Shown here piece by piece: positions 50,601-60,800 of a stretch of DNA of 64,000 bases. Under the pieces are notes generated by a model. The model did no database searches. It saw only the letters and a list, made by a program, of their open reading frames with translations, and was not told the origin of the DNA. Source of the stretch: Symbiodinium natans (lineage: Eukaryota > Sar > Dinophyceae > Suessiales > Symbiodiniaceae); contig CAJNDS010002296.1 of the NCBI GenBank assembly GCA_905221605.1, forward strand, positions 294,058 to 358,057. The letters are read 5' to 3'. Both the position numbers and the translations under genes were made by a program. The first letter of the stretch is position 1. Every line of letters starts with the position of its first letter.

Positions 50601-51995
50601 TTAGGGTTTAGGGTTTAGGGTTTAGGGTTTAGGGTTTAGGGTTGGGGGATAGGATTTAAGGTATAGGGGCGCAGGTGCAAGGTTTAGTCCGCACCGTAGG
50701 CAGGACCGCGCCTCCCAATCTTTCGTGCAAGTGCACGAGCTTGCTTGCCCTCTTGAAACCCGAAGCCCTAAACCCCAAACCCCAAACCCCAAACCCCAAA
50801 CCCCAAACCCTAAACCCTAAACCCCCAACCCTAAACCCTAAATCCCAACCCCCTAAATGCCAAACCCTCAGCCCTCTGGAAGCTCTTCAACTCGTCTGGA
50901 CTTGCCGCTCTGAGGATCGTTCCTGGTGTCGGAGTTCATCTACGCGTGCAGCTCCAAGAGCGACCTGGGGTTTAGGGTTTAGGGTTTAGGGTTTGGGGTT
51001 TGGGGTTTGGGGTTTAGGATTTGGGGTTTAGGGTTTAGGGGTGAGGAGAAAATGGTCGCAGATCCTGGAAGTTTCCTGAAGTCAAGCCAACCACCAAGGC
51101 CGCCACAACAGGATAGCATCTTCCAGCTGAAGATGATTCTGCAGCCCACGGTGAACATCACAGAGGCTTTTAAAGTTTAGGGTTTAGGGTTTAGGGTACG
51201 TAAGTTTAGGGTTTAGGGTTTAAGGGTTTAGGAGGCAAATTCTGGGATTTGCATCCTACCGGTACTGCTACGAGATGTAACAGCAAGGTCATGCTGGCAC
51301 GCTCACCCGCGCATAGCGCAAGAACCTTTCTGAGCAGGACCCATCAGAACAAAGCAGTTCTCCTAAGTGAGCCCCTGTTTTGGGTGCTTACACGACGGAC
51401 CCTCGTATTCAGGGTCCTCACTCGCTGCCTTATAGTACTTGCAGTGCACCCGCAAATCTTCGTGCTTCGCGCAGCAGTTACGGTAGATGTGCCTCTTGCC
51501 GGGCTCTCCGGCAAGGCAATAGGGGACCCCAATATAGACCCCCATGAGAGTAGGATCCCCTTACAGTAAGGACCCCAAGAAGATACCCCTTAATTTCGGA
51601 AACCCTTAAACCTTAAACCCTAAACCCTAAACGCCCTATGCCACAAATTTCGGAAAACCCCAAAAATATCTGTCAGTCATGGCAGGCTAACGACATCATC
51701 ATCTTCTTGCTCGGATCTGAGAAGGCTGCAAATCGTGTGCCAGGCCGCTAGTTGCCCACCACTGGTTTAGGGTTTATAGGGTTTACAGGGTTTACAGGGT
51801 TTATAGGGTTTATACGGTTTATAGGGTTTATAGGGTTTATGCGGTTTATAGGGTTTGGGGCTCTGCCATGTTTGTAAGTGCAAGGGCCTCAACGACGGTC
51901 ATGCAGAGAGCGGCCACACGAAGAGAAACGGGTGGAGGTGGTGGCGCCTTGCATCTGCAGTGCTTGCATTTCGCTCGGCACACCAGGCCTGGTGA
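47665..51995 (+). CDS. multi-exon gene, part 4
   Basis: Exons (approximate): 47665-47772 (RVEVPIGTQEVPVSNAYDLS); 48198-48298 (MAPGRGDFIRTGIWDQMAET, FDLVATQPHFTGC); 49583-49688 (VLRIMESSGFRLPTTPLLPN, DPALTIQAIGPLPQ); 49943-50025 (GSKPLSKPPRNVVIYEVPLQ); 50386-50470 (VQGVESSPRGLRLQEQIKTS); 50675-50757 (VQGLVRTVGRTAPPNLSCKC); 50878-50970 (LWKLFNSSGLAALRIVPGVG, VHLRVQLQERPG); 51058-51175 (DPGSFLKSSQPPRPPQQDSI, FQLKMILQPTVNITEAFK); 51684-51750 (ANDIIIFLLGSEKAANRVPG, then TAG); a less certain one at 51880-51995. Introns hold arrays of both orientations. The large gap 48300-49580 has no exon. Confidence 0.56.
48407..48500. mobile_element. AGGGGTACC-family element
   Basis: TTTCCGAAACTGGGGGTACCC ... 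AAGGGGATTCC..TATTTGGGGTC.. AGGGGTACCCCTATTCTGGG. Directly after the telomere-like patch at 48330-48390. Confidence 0.5.
48500..49330. other. 830-bp intron segment without recognised content
   Basis: A + strand frame of about 200 codons crosses it, but its composition (many Leu/Ser/Val, GTGAG-like motifs, no flanking splice logic) does not resemble the neighbouring exons, and overlapping frames exist on the other strand. I do not call a gene. It may be the inside of a larger insertion. Confidence 0.35.
49378..49483. mobile_element. TTGGGATG element, copy 6, with perfect 8-bp duplication
   Basis: TTGGGAGGTTCCCTCTTATAC ... GAAGGTGGAACATCCCAA in outline. CCCCAACA occurs directly left (49370-49377) and directly right (49484-49491), a perfect 8-bp target duplication. 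Confidence 0.85.
50038..50132. mobile_element. TAGGGGTC element, copy 3
   Basis: It begins TAGGGTTGAGGAAGTAGTATT and ends CCTATTCTAGTTATTAAGGCCCCTA, with TTCCCTTATGGTC and AACCCCCAAAA as in the other copies. Confidence 0.5.
50497..50645. repeat. TTTAGGG array
   Basis: About 17 perfect units after a few variants, between the exons at 50386 and 50675. Confidence 0.92.
51355..51610. mobile_element. AGGGGTACC-family element, inverted remnants
   Basis: The right arm AATAGGGGACCCCAATATAGACCC..AGTAGGATCCCC..AGATACCCCTTAATTTCGG equals the right arm of the 21006-21315 element. The left arm (GAGCCCCTGTTTTGGGTGC) is only partly preserved. Confidence 0.45.
51766..51860. repeat. TTTATAGGG 9-mer array
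   Basis: About nine GGGTTTATA units with (A/C) changes. It is the inverse of the CCCTATAAA unit at 23486, so this 9-mer variant arose or spread at more than one place. Confidence 0.88.
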
Positions 51996-52267
51996 GAGGC
52001 TCACATACTTCCCTCCCCCATATATAAAACCCCCCCTTACCCTCTAGTATTAAATACGCCCATATACTAAAATCTCACTATACTGGGAGGATGTTTTCAC
52101 TGGGGGGGTAGGGGGGGTTTAGTTTTCGGGGGAAGGGAGTACTAGGGCCTGGTCCCAGATATTTGAAGTGTTGGTCTGCGGTCCAGGGATCTAGCAAGAC
52201 AAGCAAGTGCTGATATTCGAGGGCAAGGGCGAGCCTAGTTGCAGAGGGTTGATCGGGGTCCTTCTCG

Positions 52268-54925
52268 ATGGACCTCTCCGTTGCCATGCTACCAGTGAGT
52301 GGGCGCCGGTGGTCTCGAAGGATGAAGCTGGCGATTCTGACCGTTTGCGGAATGACCATGGTGCGAAGCTTCGTCCTTGGAGCATATCTGGGCACGCATT
52401 GCGGGAGATCGAGCAGATCTTCCCAGCCGGCCAGGCTAGCTGTTACTAGACTGCAGGCGACTGCAGACAGCGATCAGAAGTTTAGCAAGCAAAAGTTCCT
52501 GCGACGGCCCGAGTTCGACCCGCTCTCTTTGCAGGAGTTTCGTCGTGAAGCTTTGCTGCAATATTCAAACACGAACCAGTCGGAGCCCTTGCGCATTCTG
52601 ATCTTCCTGTTCCTGACCATCTGCGGCTTGTTTTCCCCAACCTTCTTCCCGTCCAACGCCGGCCCGCCCTTCTTCGTGGCAGCTGCGGCGGCGACTTAGT
52701 AGCTGAATGAGTACACTTGACACCTTTTATGAGCAGCTTAAACCCTATAAAGCCTATAAACCCTGTAAACCCTAGAAAACCTACATAAACCCCAAATAAA
52801 CCTCAAACCAAACAACGAAGGTGACGCTGGTGTCGGGGTTCCTCTTCCTCCGCGAGCGCGGCAAGCGCACCGCCCAGCTGGTGCGCCTGGAGCGCGAGCA
52901 TCTCAGGGAGCACGAGCACCTCCCTTCCTGCTTCTTTTTAGGGTTTGGGGTTTGGGGTTTAGGGTTTAGGGTTTCGGGTTTAGGGTTTAGGGTTTCGGGT
53001 TTAAGGGTTTGGGGGTTTGGGGGTTTGGGTGTTTAGGGGCTTCCGGGCTTAATAAGGCCCTAAAGCTCTGAGGTACTCAATTGGCGACTTGTCCGTGGAA
53101 CTGTCGGACGCCGTCTCCGGCCGGTCGCAGAGGAAGGAGCTGCAGGCCCAAAGTCGACGGAGTCCCCTTTCAGGTGTCGTTTAGGGGATTAGGGGTAGGG
53201 GTTTCGGGGTTTAGGGGTTTAGGGGTTTAGGGCTTTAGGGCTTTAGGGCTTTAGGGCTTTAGGGGTTTAGGGGTTTAGGGTTTAGGGTTTCGTCCCGTTA
53301 CGATGTATAGTTTGCGTTGTTTGTTGACGCGGCATGGGAGTGGACCTGAAAGCCAATTTATCGGGCCCACGACGCGCGCTACCAACGCGACCACCCCCCA
53401 AACCCTAAACCCGAAACGGCCCTAAACCCTAAACCCTAAACCCTATCAACCCTAAAGCTTCCGCCAGAGGCTCTGCGGGATCAGTATCGGCTCGTGGCCC
53501 TCTTCGGCGGCTTCGAGCAGCTCGCGGAAGCGCTGCGGGCGGCGCTGCCGTACAGGAGGTCGGGTTTGGGGTTTAGGGTTTGGGGTTTGGGGTTTAGGGT
53601 TTGGGGTTTAGGGCTTCGGGCTTAGGGCTTAGGGCCTAGGGCTTAGGGCTTAGGGCTTAGGGTTTGGGGTTTAGGGTTTACTTATTCTATCGGGCGGTCT
53701 GACTAATCCCTCCCCAATAGAACTAAGCAGTGCAGTTCCCTCTATGCTGTTAGTATTCCATTATCATTCTTGGTTAAGATACGCTCAACCCTAAACCCTA
53801 AACCCTTGTCAAAACCCTAAACCCTAGGCGTTTCGAGCAGAGCCGCGTTCTGATCTTGGCCGTATCCGAGACCTTGGAGGACTCGGACAAGGCCGGGACT
53901 CAAAGTAGAAGCAGAGCATGGGGAGTTCTCTATGTTGTGGTTTAGGGTTTGGGGTTTAGGGTTTAGGGTTCTCCGTTTTAAATTAGTTCCACGCCTCTGT
54001 ACAATCTTTGGAACCCGAACAGCGGCCAATAAGAGCAGCGGTGAATGGGCCGAGCCGGCAAAGCCTCCCCTCCCCCACGCCCATCATTCAGTCCCCGACT
54101 CCTCCTCCTCCTCCTCACCCTAAGCCCTAAGCCCTAAACCCTAAAACCCTAAACCCGAAACCCTAAACCCTAAACCCCCCCCCCCCCCCCCAACCCCCCC
54201 CGGCAAGTTGGGTTTCGGGGGTTGGGGGTTTGGGCGGGTTTAGGAGCTTTGCAATCGGAATGGGTCGAATTGGAAGTGGAGTCGAAAGCCCGAATCCAAA
54301 CCTTAACATTAGGCAATGAAAAATTGACCAAAACGAGTCTACAATTGGAATTTCAGAAAAAGTTCACACGATTTGTGAAAATTCACAATTGCAATTGGGA
54401 AAAGGTCAAACCCAGAAGAACGATGCAATTTCTATTTGAATGTCATCGTCCTAGTTTTTTGTGGTGGTGTGGGGGGGATTCATTCCTTTTCTTTCGGAGG
54501 GATTGGGAGGGGGCTGAATTAAGACTTGAGCCGGCTCATACTGTCAACCCGAAGCCCCAGACCCTAAGCCCTAAAACCCTAAAACCCTAAAACCCTAAAA
54601 CCCTAAAACCCTAAAACCCTAAAACCCTAAAACCCTAAAACCCTAAAACCCTAGAACTCTAAACCCTAAACCCTAAACCCTAAACCCTAAACCCTGAACC
54701 TCCCTAGTTCTTCCGCTTTGCAGAGGTGGCCTTCGCAGCCTTCGGCTCGGAGACGCTGCTGCGGCAGGTGGAGTCACCGGCGTGCCACCCTAAACCCTAA
54801 ACCCTGAACACTAAACCCTAAACCCCAAACTGCTGCTTTCTGGGTGCCAGGCGGCTCCTTGGCTGGCAAAGGCAAAGCAGCTGCGGCGCTGGAGGCGGGG
54901 CGATCGCTGACGCCGAGGGGCTGAT
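52268..54925 (+). CDS. probable plastid-targeted membrane protein, LPA1/REP27-like
   Basis: Exon 1 (ATG at 52268 or, more likely, 52322) gives a hydrophobic signal-like start (MKLAILTVCGMTMVRSFVLG), an Arg/Ser-rich transit-like stretch (GRSSRSSQPARLAVTRLQAT), then FDPLSLQEFRREALLQYSNT and a membrane segment (RILIFLFLTICGLFSPTFF) to about 52673. Exon 2 (52820-52925) adds VTLVSGFLFLRERGKRTAQL, VRLEREHL. Exon 3 (53085-53175) reads GDLSVELSDAVSGRSQRKEL. Exon 4 (53464-53565) reads YRLVALFGGFEQLAEALRAA, LPYRRS. Exon 5 (53828-53935) reads RFEQSRVLILAVSETLED. Possible further exons are at 54028, 54720 (VAFAAFGSETLLRQVE) and 54850. Two membrane segments, then E-R-E-x-L..L-x-V-x-L and R-x-V-A-L-x-G..ALPYRR..VLILAV, match my memory of the LPA1/REP27-type family of photosystem II assembly factors. 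The bipartite leader suits the multi-membrane plastid. Family call is tentative. Confidence 0.5.
53185..53295. repeat. TTTAGGGG and CTTTAGGG arrays
   Basis: Variants of 8-mer telomere-like units directly after exon 3 of the plastid-type gene; another mixed array (53570-53680) follows exon 4. Confidence 0.85.
54118..54192. repeat. CCCTAAA array and C run
   Basis: About eight CCCTAAA variants followed by about 17 C residues (54176-54192) and a G-rich stretch. An AT-richer segment of 54240-54540 follows, with an open frame (ELEVESKARIQTLTLGNEKL...) that I cannot place. Confidence 0.8.
54557..54697. repeat. 8-mer CCCTAAAA array
   Basis: Eleven CCCTAAAA units and then five CCCTAAA units, on the 5' side of the exon segment at 54720 (acceptor TTTGCAG). 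It is the inverse of the TTTTAGGG array at 23751. Confidence 0.92.
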
Positions 54926-55515
54926 CTGAGCAACGGGCGCGTAGAGGGTTTAGGGTTTAGGGTTTAGGGTTTAGGGTTTAGGGTGTAGGGTTTGCTGTAA
55001 TTTAGTAATCTGGCAGAACCTTTTCCCTTTTTATTGGTTCTGGGTTGCTTGAGAAAAGTAACCAACCCAAGAAGGATTCTAGGGTTTTGTATAGGGTTGT
55101 TATAGGTTTTGTAAGGCCTATAGGGCTTGTGGGGTCTACGGGCTTGTTGGTGTTTGGTGTTTATCTGGTTTATCCGGTCTCTAGGGCTCTAAGAGCAGGA
55201 AATTTGGGCTTTGGGGCTTCGGGGAGTCTTCGGGCCCTGTTCGTTTGAAGAGAGGGGCTCCCAACAGGGCCTTTGTTCGGGGTCGAGGGTTCCTGGGCCT
55301 GAACACGATAAGCCCTGTCAGCCAAAAAAGACCGAGACCCCATTGCCACATACCCTAACGCTCTCTAGCCCTACAGCTTAGTAGCTGAGTAGGTAACCTT
55401 TAACCTTTCTGGGGTACATTGACATAGAAGCCTACCACCATTGAAAAGGGTTGACCTTTTTTGACCCGGGGTAGCCAGCAACTAGGAGGGCCCTGTAGAC
55501 CCTGTAAACGCTGAA

Positions 55516-55837
55516 CCCATCACTGTGAGGAGCTACTTCGAGGCCCTGTCAGAAGGCAAGAACACCTCAGGGGACTGCCTGTGGCTGGGTTGTGAAGAAG
55601 TTGCATAGACTATGTGACCTATGAGAATATCTTTTTGCTTCAGTCAAGTATTCCCTGAACCTTCAACCCTAAGCCCTAAACCCTAAACCCTAAACCCTAA
55701 ACCCTAAACCCTAAACCCTACACCCTCACCCTAAGCTGCCCCAGGTGGGTGGGGCTCAACTTCCGCGGCCGGGTCTTTGGGAGCGATTTCGGATGCCCAA
55801 TTTGGGACGAGGTGGGGACTGCTGTATGTGCAAGGGT
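55516..55837 (+). CDS. two isolated exons
   Basis: 55516-55605 reads ITVRSYFEALSEGKNTSGDC, LWLGCEEVA and meets TAG. 55743 to about 55837 reads RWVGLNFRGRVFGSDFGCPI, WDEVGTAVCA between a CCCTAAA array (55668-55735) and a TTTAGGG patch. They could belong to the gene upstream or start the one downstream. The segment 54930-55510 holds opposed AACCTTTTCCC/GGTTACTTT-type element pieces and no exon. Confidence 0.5.
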
Positions 55838-56115
55838 TTAGGGTTCAGGGTTTAGGGCTTTGGGTGTAGGGTTTAGGGTATAAGGTTTCAAAATGGGAGA
55901 TATGGACCTCTACGTTAGGAAGTAAGTAAGCAGAAGACGAGGCGCCGCTTAGAGGGACGTCAATAGATGTCATCATTTCAAAGCAAGGGGCCCCAACAGG
56001 GACATTAGGGTTTGGGGCTTGGGGTTGAGGGTTTAGGTTTTAGGTTTTAGGTTTTAGGGTTTAGGGTTTAGGGTTTAGGGCTTAGGGCTTAGGGCTTAGG
56101 GCTTAGGGTTTGGAA

Positions 56116-57190
56116 GGTGCTGGCCGCCATGCCTCCAATCAAGCGTCTCAGCTCGCTGGAGCAGAAATATGCTCTGGCCGACGCCGCGGGGGCCCTCGAG
56201 GCCCAAGAGGACCTCAAGATGGTGCAGGGTTTAGGGATTTAGGGTCAGGGGATTTACGGTTAGGGTTTAGGGTTTAGGGTTTAGGGTTTAGGGTTTAGGG
56301 TTTAGGGTTAGGGGTTAGGGTTTAGGGTTTAGGGGGGTTCAGGTTTCAGGGTTCAGGGTTTAGGGAACAGAAAAGTGGCCGGGGATCCTTAAGTCCGGCA
56401 ATGGTAATTAGAGGTCACTGGTAGACGTACGAAGGTACCTGGGGTCTAGGGGAACCAGGAGAGTTAAAACAGAGGGTACGGAATCCCCTCCCTCTAAATA
56501 CTACCGTTATAGTTCTATGATAGTGTATGGGGAGTATTTAATATGGGGGGGTAGGGTGATGGGTTGAAGATTCGGGTGAGGGGGTTACACTTTCTGTACT
56601 TGGGTCACCGTCGTCTGGGTAGGCTCCTCAACCCTAAGCCCCTACACCCCCTCTGCAAAAGCGCATGGGAGGAGTTCTATCGGGCGCTGTGTGAAGGGGA
56701 CGCCGAGGCCATGGAAGCGCTTTTTGGAGCACCTCAGCCAGTGCAATGCATTTAGGAATCGAGGGTTCAGGCTTTATTGTTTAGGGGTTTAGGCTGGGGC
56801 TTGGCGTTTCATCGGGGTGGAGGGGGGGGGTGGGGGGCGCGGGTGCGGGTTTTTTGCCTGCACCGAGGACCATCTGGATGATGCGGAGCTCACTGCCGCG
56901 ATTCAAGTCGATGGGGAGACTGGTAGCACCAACCTGAGCCCATGGACGGTGGTGCTGGCGCCAGAGAACCGGCCAGAGCTGAAAACCGCGAGCGCCGACT
57001 GCGTGAGCCTTTCAACAACGAAATCCATCACCACCTGCATCGAGTTCCCTGTTTTGGGCCCAACTCTCCTGGCCACTCAGACGTGGACGCGCAGCAGCGC
57101 CTCGGCCCCTTGGAGGCTGCAGAGCCACCGCAGTATCCCTTATGCCATGCAGATCGAGGCACGCGTGGCCTTGAGGTGTGACCATAGGGG
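56116..57190 (+). CDS. SnoaL/NTF2-like domain protein
   Basis: Exon about 56116-56228 reads LAAMPPIKRLSSLEQKYALA, DAAGALEAQEDLKMVQ (a helical N-terminus). Exon 56679-56755 reads AWEEFYRALCEGDAEAMEAL, FGAPQPVQCI. Exon about 56862-57190 reads DHLDDAELTAAIQVDGETGS, CIEFPVLGPTLLATQTWTRS and PWRLQSHRSIPYAMQIEARV. W-x-x-F-Y-x-A-L-x-x-G-D-x-E-A-M-x-A-L-F and the closing A-T-Q-T-W-x-R...P-W-R-L-x-S-H-R-S are the first helix and last strands of SnoaL-like NTF2 folds, common in stress and isomerase-type proteins and as protein-binding modules. The usual C-I-H-P-G segment should follow C-I at 56755 but is not seen, so a small exon is missed or lost. Function unknown. Confidence 0.62.
56258..56365. repeat. 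TTTAGGG array
   Basis: About eleven units with small variants, starting directly after the exon ...L-K-M-V-Q (donor CAG|GGTTTAGGG). Confidence 0.88.
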
Positions 57191-57419
57191 ATGTATAGCT
57201 TTTGGGAAGCAGCTGGATGCCATGCGATAGATTCCTGGCTGCCCGGACTTCTGAGTGAGCTGCGCACTGCGACCCAAAGGCCTCGGTCGCAACAGCAGCG
57301 TGTGCAACAAAAGGTAGGAGGGAGCAGCTCTGCCCCAGAAAAGACGCCCCTTAAACCCGGAACCCTGATCAAACTTCTGAACTTCGAGCCCTGCACCCCG
57401 AACCCTGAACCTAAAACAC

Positions 57420-57845
57420 CCTCCACCCGAAACCCCTTGAAACCCCCTAAACCCCCGAACCCCCTGAACCCCCTGAACCCCCTGAACCCCTGAACCCCCT
57501 AAAACCCCCTAAACCCCCCCTGGCGAAGCCGAGGCCAGGTTTCCGAAACTCCCTCGCCAAAGTGAACATCCACATCATGGGCGAGGCCGACCCTTTGGTT
57601 TAGGGTTTGGGGTTTGGGGCTTGGGGTTTGGGGTTTTGGGGGGGTCGAAGGAAGTGTAGGGTTTAGAGGGTTTAGAGGGTTTAGAGAGTTCGGAGGATTT
57701 CAGAGGGTTTAGAGAGTTCAGAGGGTTTAGAGGGTTTAGAAGGTTTAGAGGCGGGGGTTTGGGGGGTTTAGGGGGTTTAGAGGGTTTAGGGTTCGGGCTT
57801 AGGGTTGAGGATTTAGGGTTTAGGGTTTTGGGTGTCAGGTTTAGG
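57420..57845. repeat. CCCCCTGAA and GGGTTTAGA arrays, opposed
   Basis: C-rich 9-mer units (CCCTGAACC) at 57440-57520 and G-rich 9-mers (GGGTTTAGA) at 57655-57795, flanking the short exon at 57539-57600. This is another case of C-rich repeat 5' and G-rich repeat 3' of an exon. Confidence 0.85.
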
Positions 57846-60800
57846 GTTCTGGGTTAGGCCGTGTTACACCCTGCACTTCCCTCAAACAGAAGCCATTCGT
57901 TAGAGGCCTAGTAGCCCGCCCTGGAGAGATCCCAACGGGCCCACGTGGGAGGCCCAAGTAGTCCCTACAAGAGCATCTGAGGTTTAGGGTTTAAGGTTTA
58001 GGGCTAGACCTTGCGGAGATGTGGTAAGGGTCTTGCCCCCTAAGCCCCGAGACGTTCCTGCAGGACCGGTTCCGCATTGAGAACTCCATGGGCTACTGGA
58101 ATGAGACGACCGCCAGGCTGAGGCAAGCATCTCAGCCCAGTGCGTTTAGGACTCCTGCTTGTGATTTGGAAGTTCCACGGGCCTGAATCCCTTTATCGCC
58201 GGACTAGACCCATCGATTTATGTCTGGACTTGCTACAGGTTTCCCCCAAAACAGATATAGTTTCAAGGCCTGAACCCTAAACCCTCCTAAACCCTCCCAA
58301 GCCCTAAACCCTAGACCCCTAAACCCCTAAACCCGTAAACCCCTAAACCCCTAAAGCCCTAAACCCCTATAGGGTGCAGGGTGCGAGGGTCTAGGAGGGG
58401 TTTTCTTTTTGAGGTTGTAGGACTTACTTCAAGTTTCGGATTCTAGTGCTTCCCTAAACCCTAAACCCTAAACCCCAAACCTAAACCCCAAAACCTACAC
58501 CAAACCCTGAACCCCAATGTAGGGTCTAGGAGTCTGGGGTTAACCTTGTCCCCTGAGGTTGACAGTGCCACTCAGAGAGGCAGGATCGACGTTTGCATCT
58601 CCAACAAACCTTAAGTCTCTGAAGCCCTTTCATGCCGATGCTGCCTTCAACCCCTAAAGCTCTAGTACAGGGGCTGAAAGAATTTGCATAGGGTGTTGGG
58701 GGCATTTTTGTCGAACTCGAAAGGGACCATAAGGCCCCCAGAAAGCTCAGTTTTTCTAGGACACAGAGTAGGCCTTTTTTTGGTCACCCTTGTTGTTCCT
58801 AGGTTACTCCTGGGTCTAGTTTAGGGTTAGGGTTTAGGGCCAATTCCCCTTTATTGGGAGATGTACCGGATACTCTGTAGGCAAGAGATCCGTTGTACAA
58901 TGTTTGGGCATATTCCTGAACTAAGGGGCATTACGCTCAGGCAAGCGGTAGCTCTTGATACTGCCTCGAGTGCACACTCTTTCTTCCCGTCTTGTCTCTC
59001 CCAGGCATCGAGGACATTTCGTTGCGTATACTCGTCATGAAACAGCGTACCAGTTGAGCCTGCTACCCCCAAGAGTGCGGATATTTGGGCGGCAAAAATA
59101 GCTCTGGAAATACGCTAAACCCTAAACCCTAGACCCTAAGGGGTTCTGGGCTCTTGGGGCAGGTGATCCCCGCTTTCACAATGATGGACCTCCGCATCGA
59201 GGAGAGTCAGGCGGGCTCAGGGGTCAGGGTTCAGGGTTTAGGATTTGGGATAATGGGATAGGGGGTTTAGGGAGTTCAGACCTCGGCCTTTGGTGTGATT
59301 TCTTTCCGTGTTTGGGTGCCGACGTGAATCACTGCTACGACGACGACGGCTACGACTACTGCTACTGCTAGCTACTGCTACTTCTTACTGTTCAGTACTG
59401 GTACTAGTAGCATTACAATTTCCAAGAATAGCACTACTAGTACTACGACATTGTAAAGGTGCACCCCAGACAGGGAGCTAGAATTCAGGGTCGACTGCTC
59501 CATGGCTGCAAGCGGCCTTGCCAGGGATTCATCCTGCCGGCAGCTCTCAATGCGAATGCTTGGAGCTGAGATTTCGGTGGCAGCGTGCCATGTTTTTTCG
59601 CCAAGATGAACCGGGGCGGGGGGGAGGGGGGGGGGGGGTGTGTGAATAGTTGTTTGAGGAGTTTTGGGTTTGGGGTGAGGGTTTTGGGGTCATCTTCTGT
59701 GCAAGGATACATCGATCACCATACAGTCTGTGAACAACATCCAGCCGGGGGCTTACTGGTGTGCGAGACCTGCGGAGGCGTGAGTGGTGTGCCATGTCAT
59801 CCCCAAGCTCTGCAGGGAAGAGCCCATCAAGACGTCGCCGATGGTGGGCAACGGGCCATTTGCAGGACGCTTTTCAATCTTAGAGGAGTTCAACGTTCGG
59901 CCCACTAGGCTACCACTATGCGGCGACCGTCGCATGTACCATGTGTGCTCATATCAAGTTCCGACTCATTGTGACCATTTCGGCCCCTGAGACCCAAAGC
60001 CATGGGTGAGGAGGATGTAGGTCGGCCCTCGCCCAGAGAGTACTACACCCGTCAATTAGCAGTATATTGCATGGAGGACCCTTTGATCAGTTTAGGGTAT
60101 ATTCCTTGTTGGGCTCTGTGGGCAGAGAGAACAAGAACCTTTAAAGCAACGCTCTACAGCACTCTGCAGGGTTTAGGGTTTAGGGTTTTAGGGTTTAGGG
60201 TTGAGAAGCTGGTTGAATCCCCTTCCCTGCACCCTCCCGGAAGTGCATGCAACACTCTACCGAGTTGAGGAGATTGAAGCTATCATCATATGGACATGTA
60301 GCTAGCAATGTGGTTCCTGAGTTATGATAGCCCGAAGCCCAGCACCCCTAGACCCCGTGCTGTGACAACTTAGTTTTGCGTAACCCTTCCCTGCACCCAA
60401 AGCAGGCGAACCGAAACCCTAAACCCCAAAGCCCGCTCTGTCAGGACACATGTTCTGCATGTACCAGTACGAGGTTGGCACGCGAAGCCCGTCGCCAGCC
60501 ATTGACTCAGCAGGGCTTCGGAACACTGGGAGAAGATTGGGGTTTCGGACTTAGGGTTTTGTTGGGGTTGGGGGTTTAGGGTTGTAGGGTTTCGGGTTTG
60601 GGCTTTAGGGTTTAGGAAGGTGCCTGCGGCCATAGCAACCTCTGCCCTAAAACCTCAACCCGAAATCAAGACCTAAGCCCCAAACCCTAAGCCCTAAACC
60701 CTGAAACGCATAACCCTCAACCCTCAACCCTACCCCCAAGCCCTCAACCCTAAACCCTAAAGCCCTCAGCTCTAAACCCTGCCGAGATCTGCGCGACGGC

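Noticed and set aside
54240-54540. AT-richer open frame ELEVESKARIQTLTLGNEKL as a third virus-like island
   Set aside because: Too short, no start or stop logic, and GC-rich on both sides; recorded only as unexplained.
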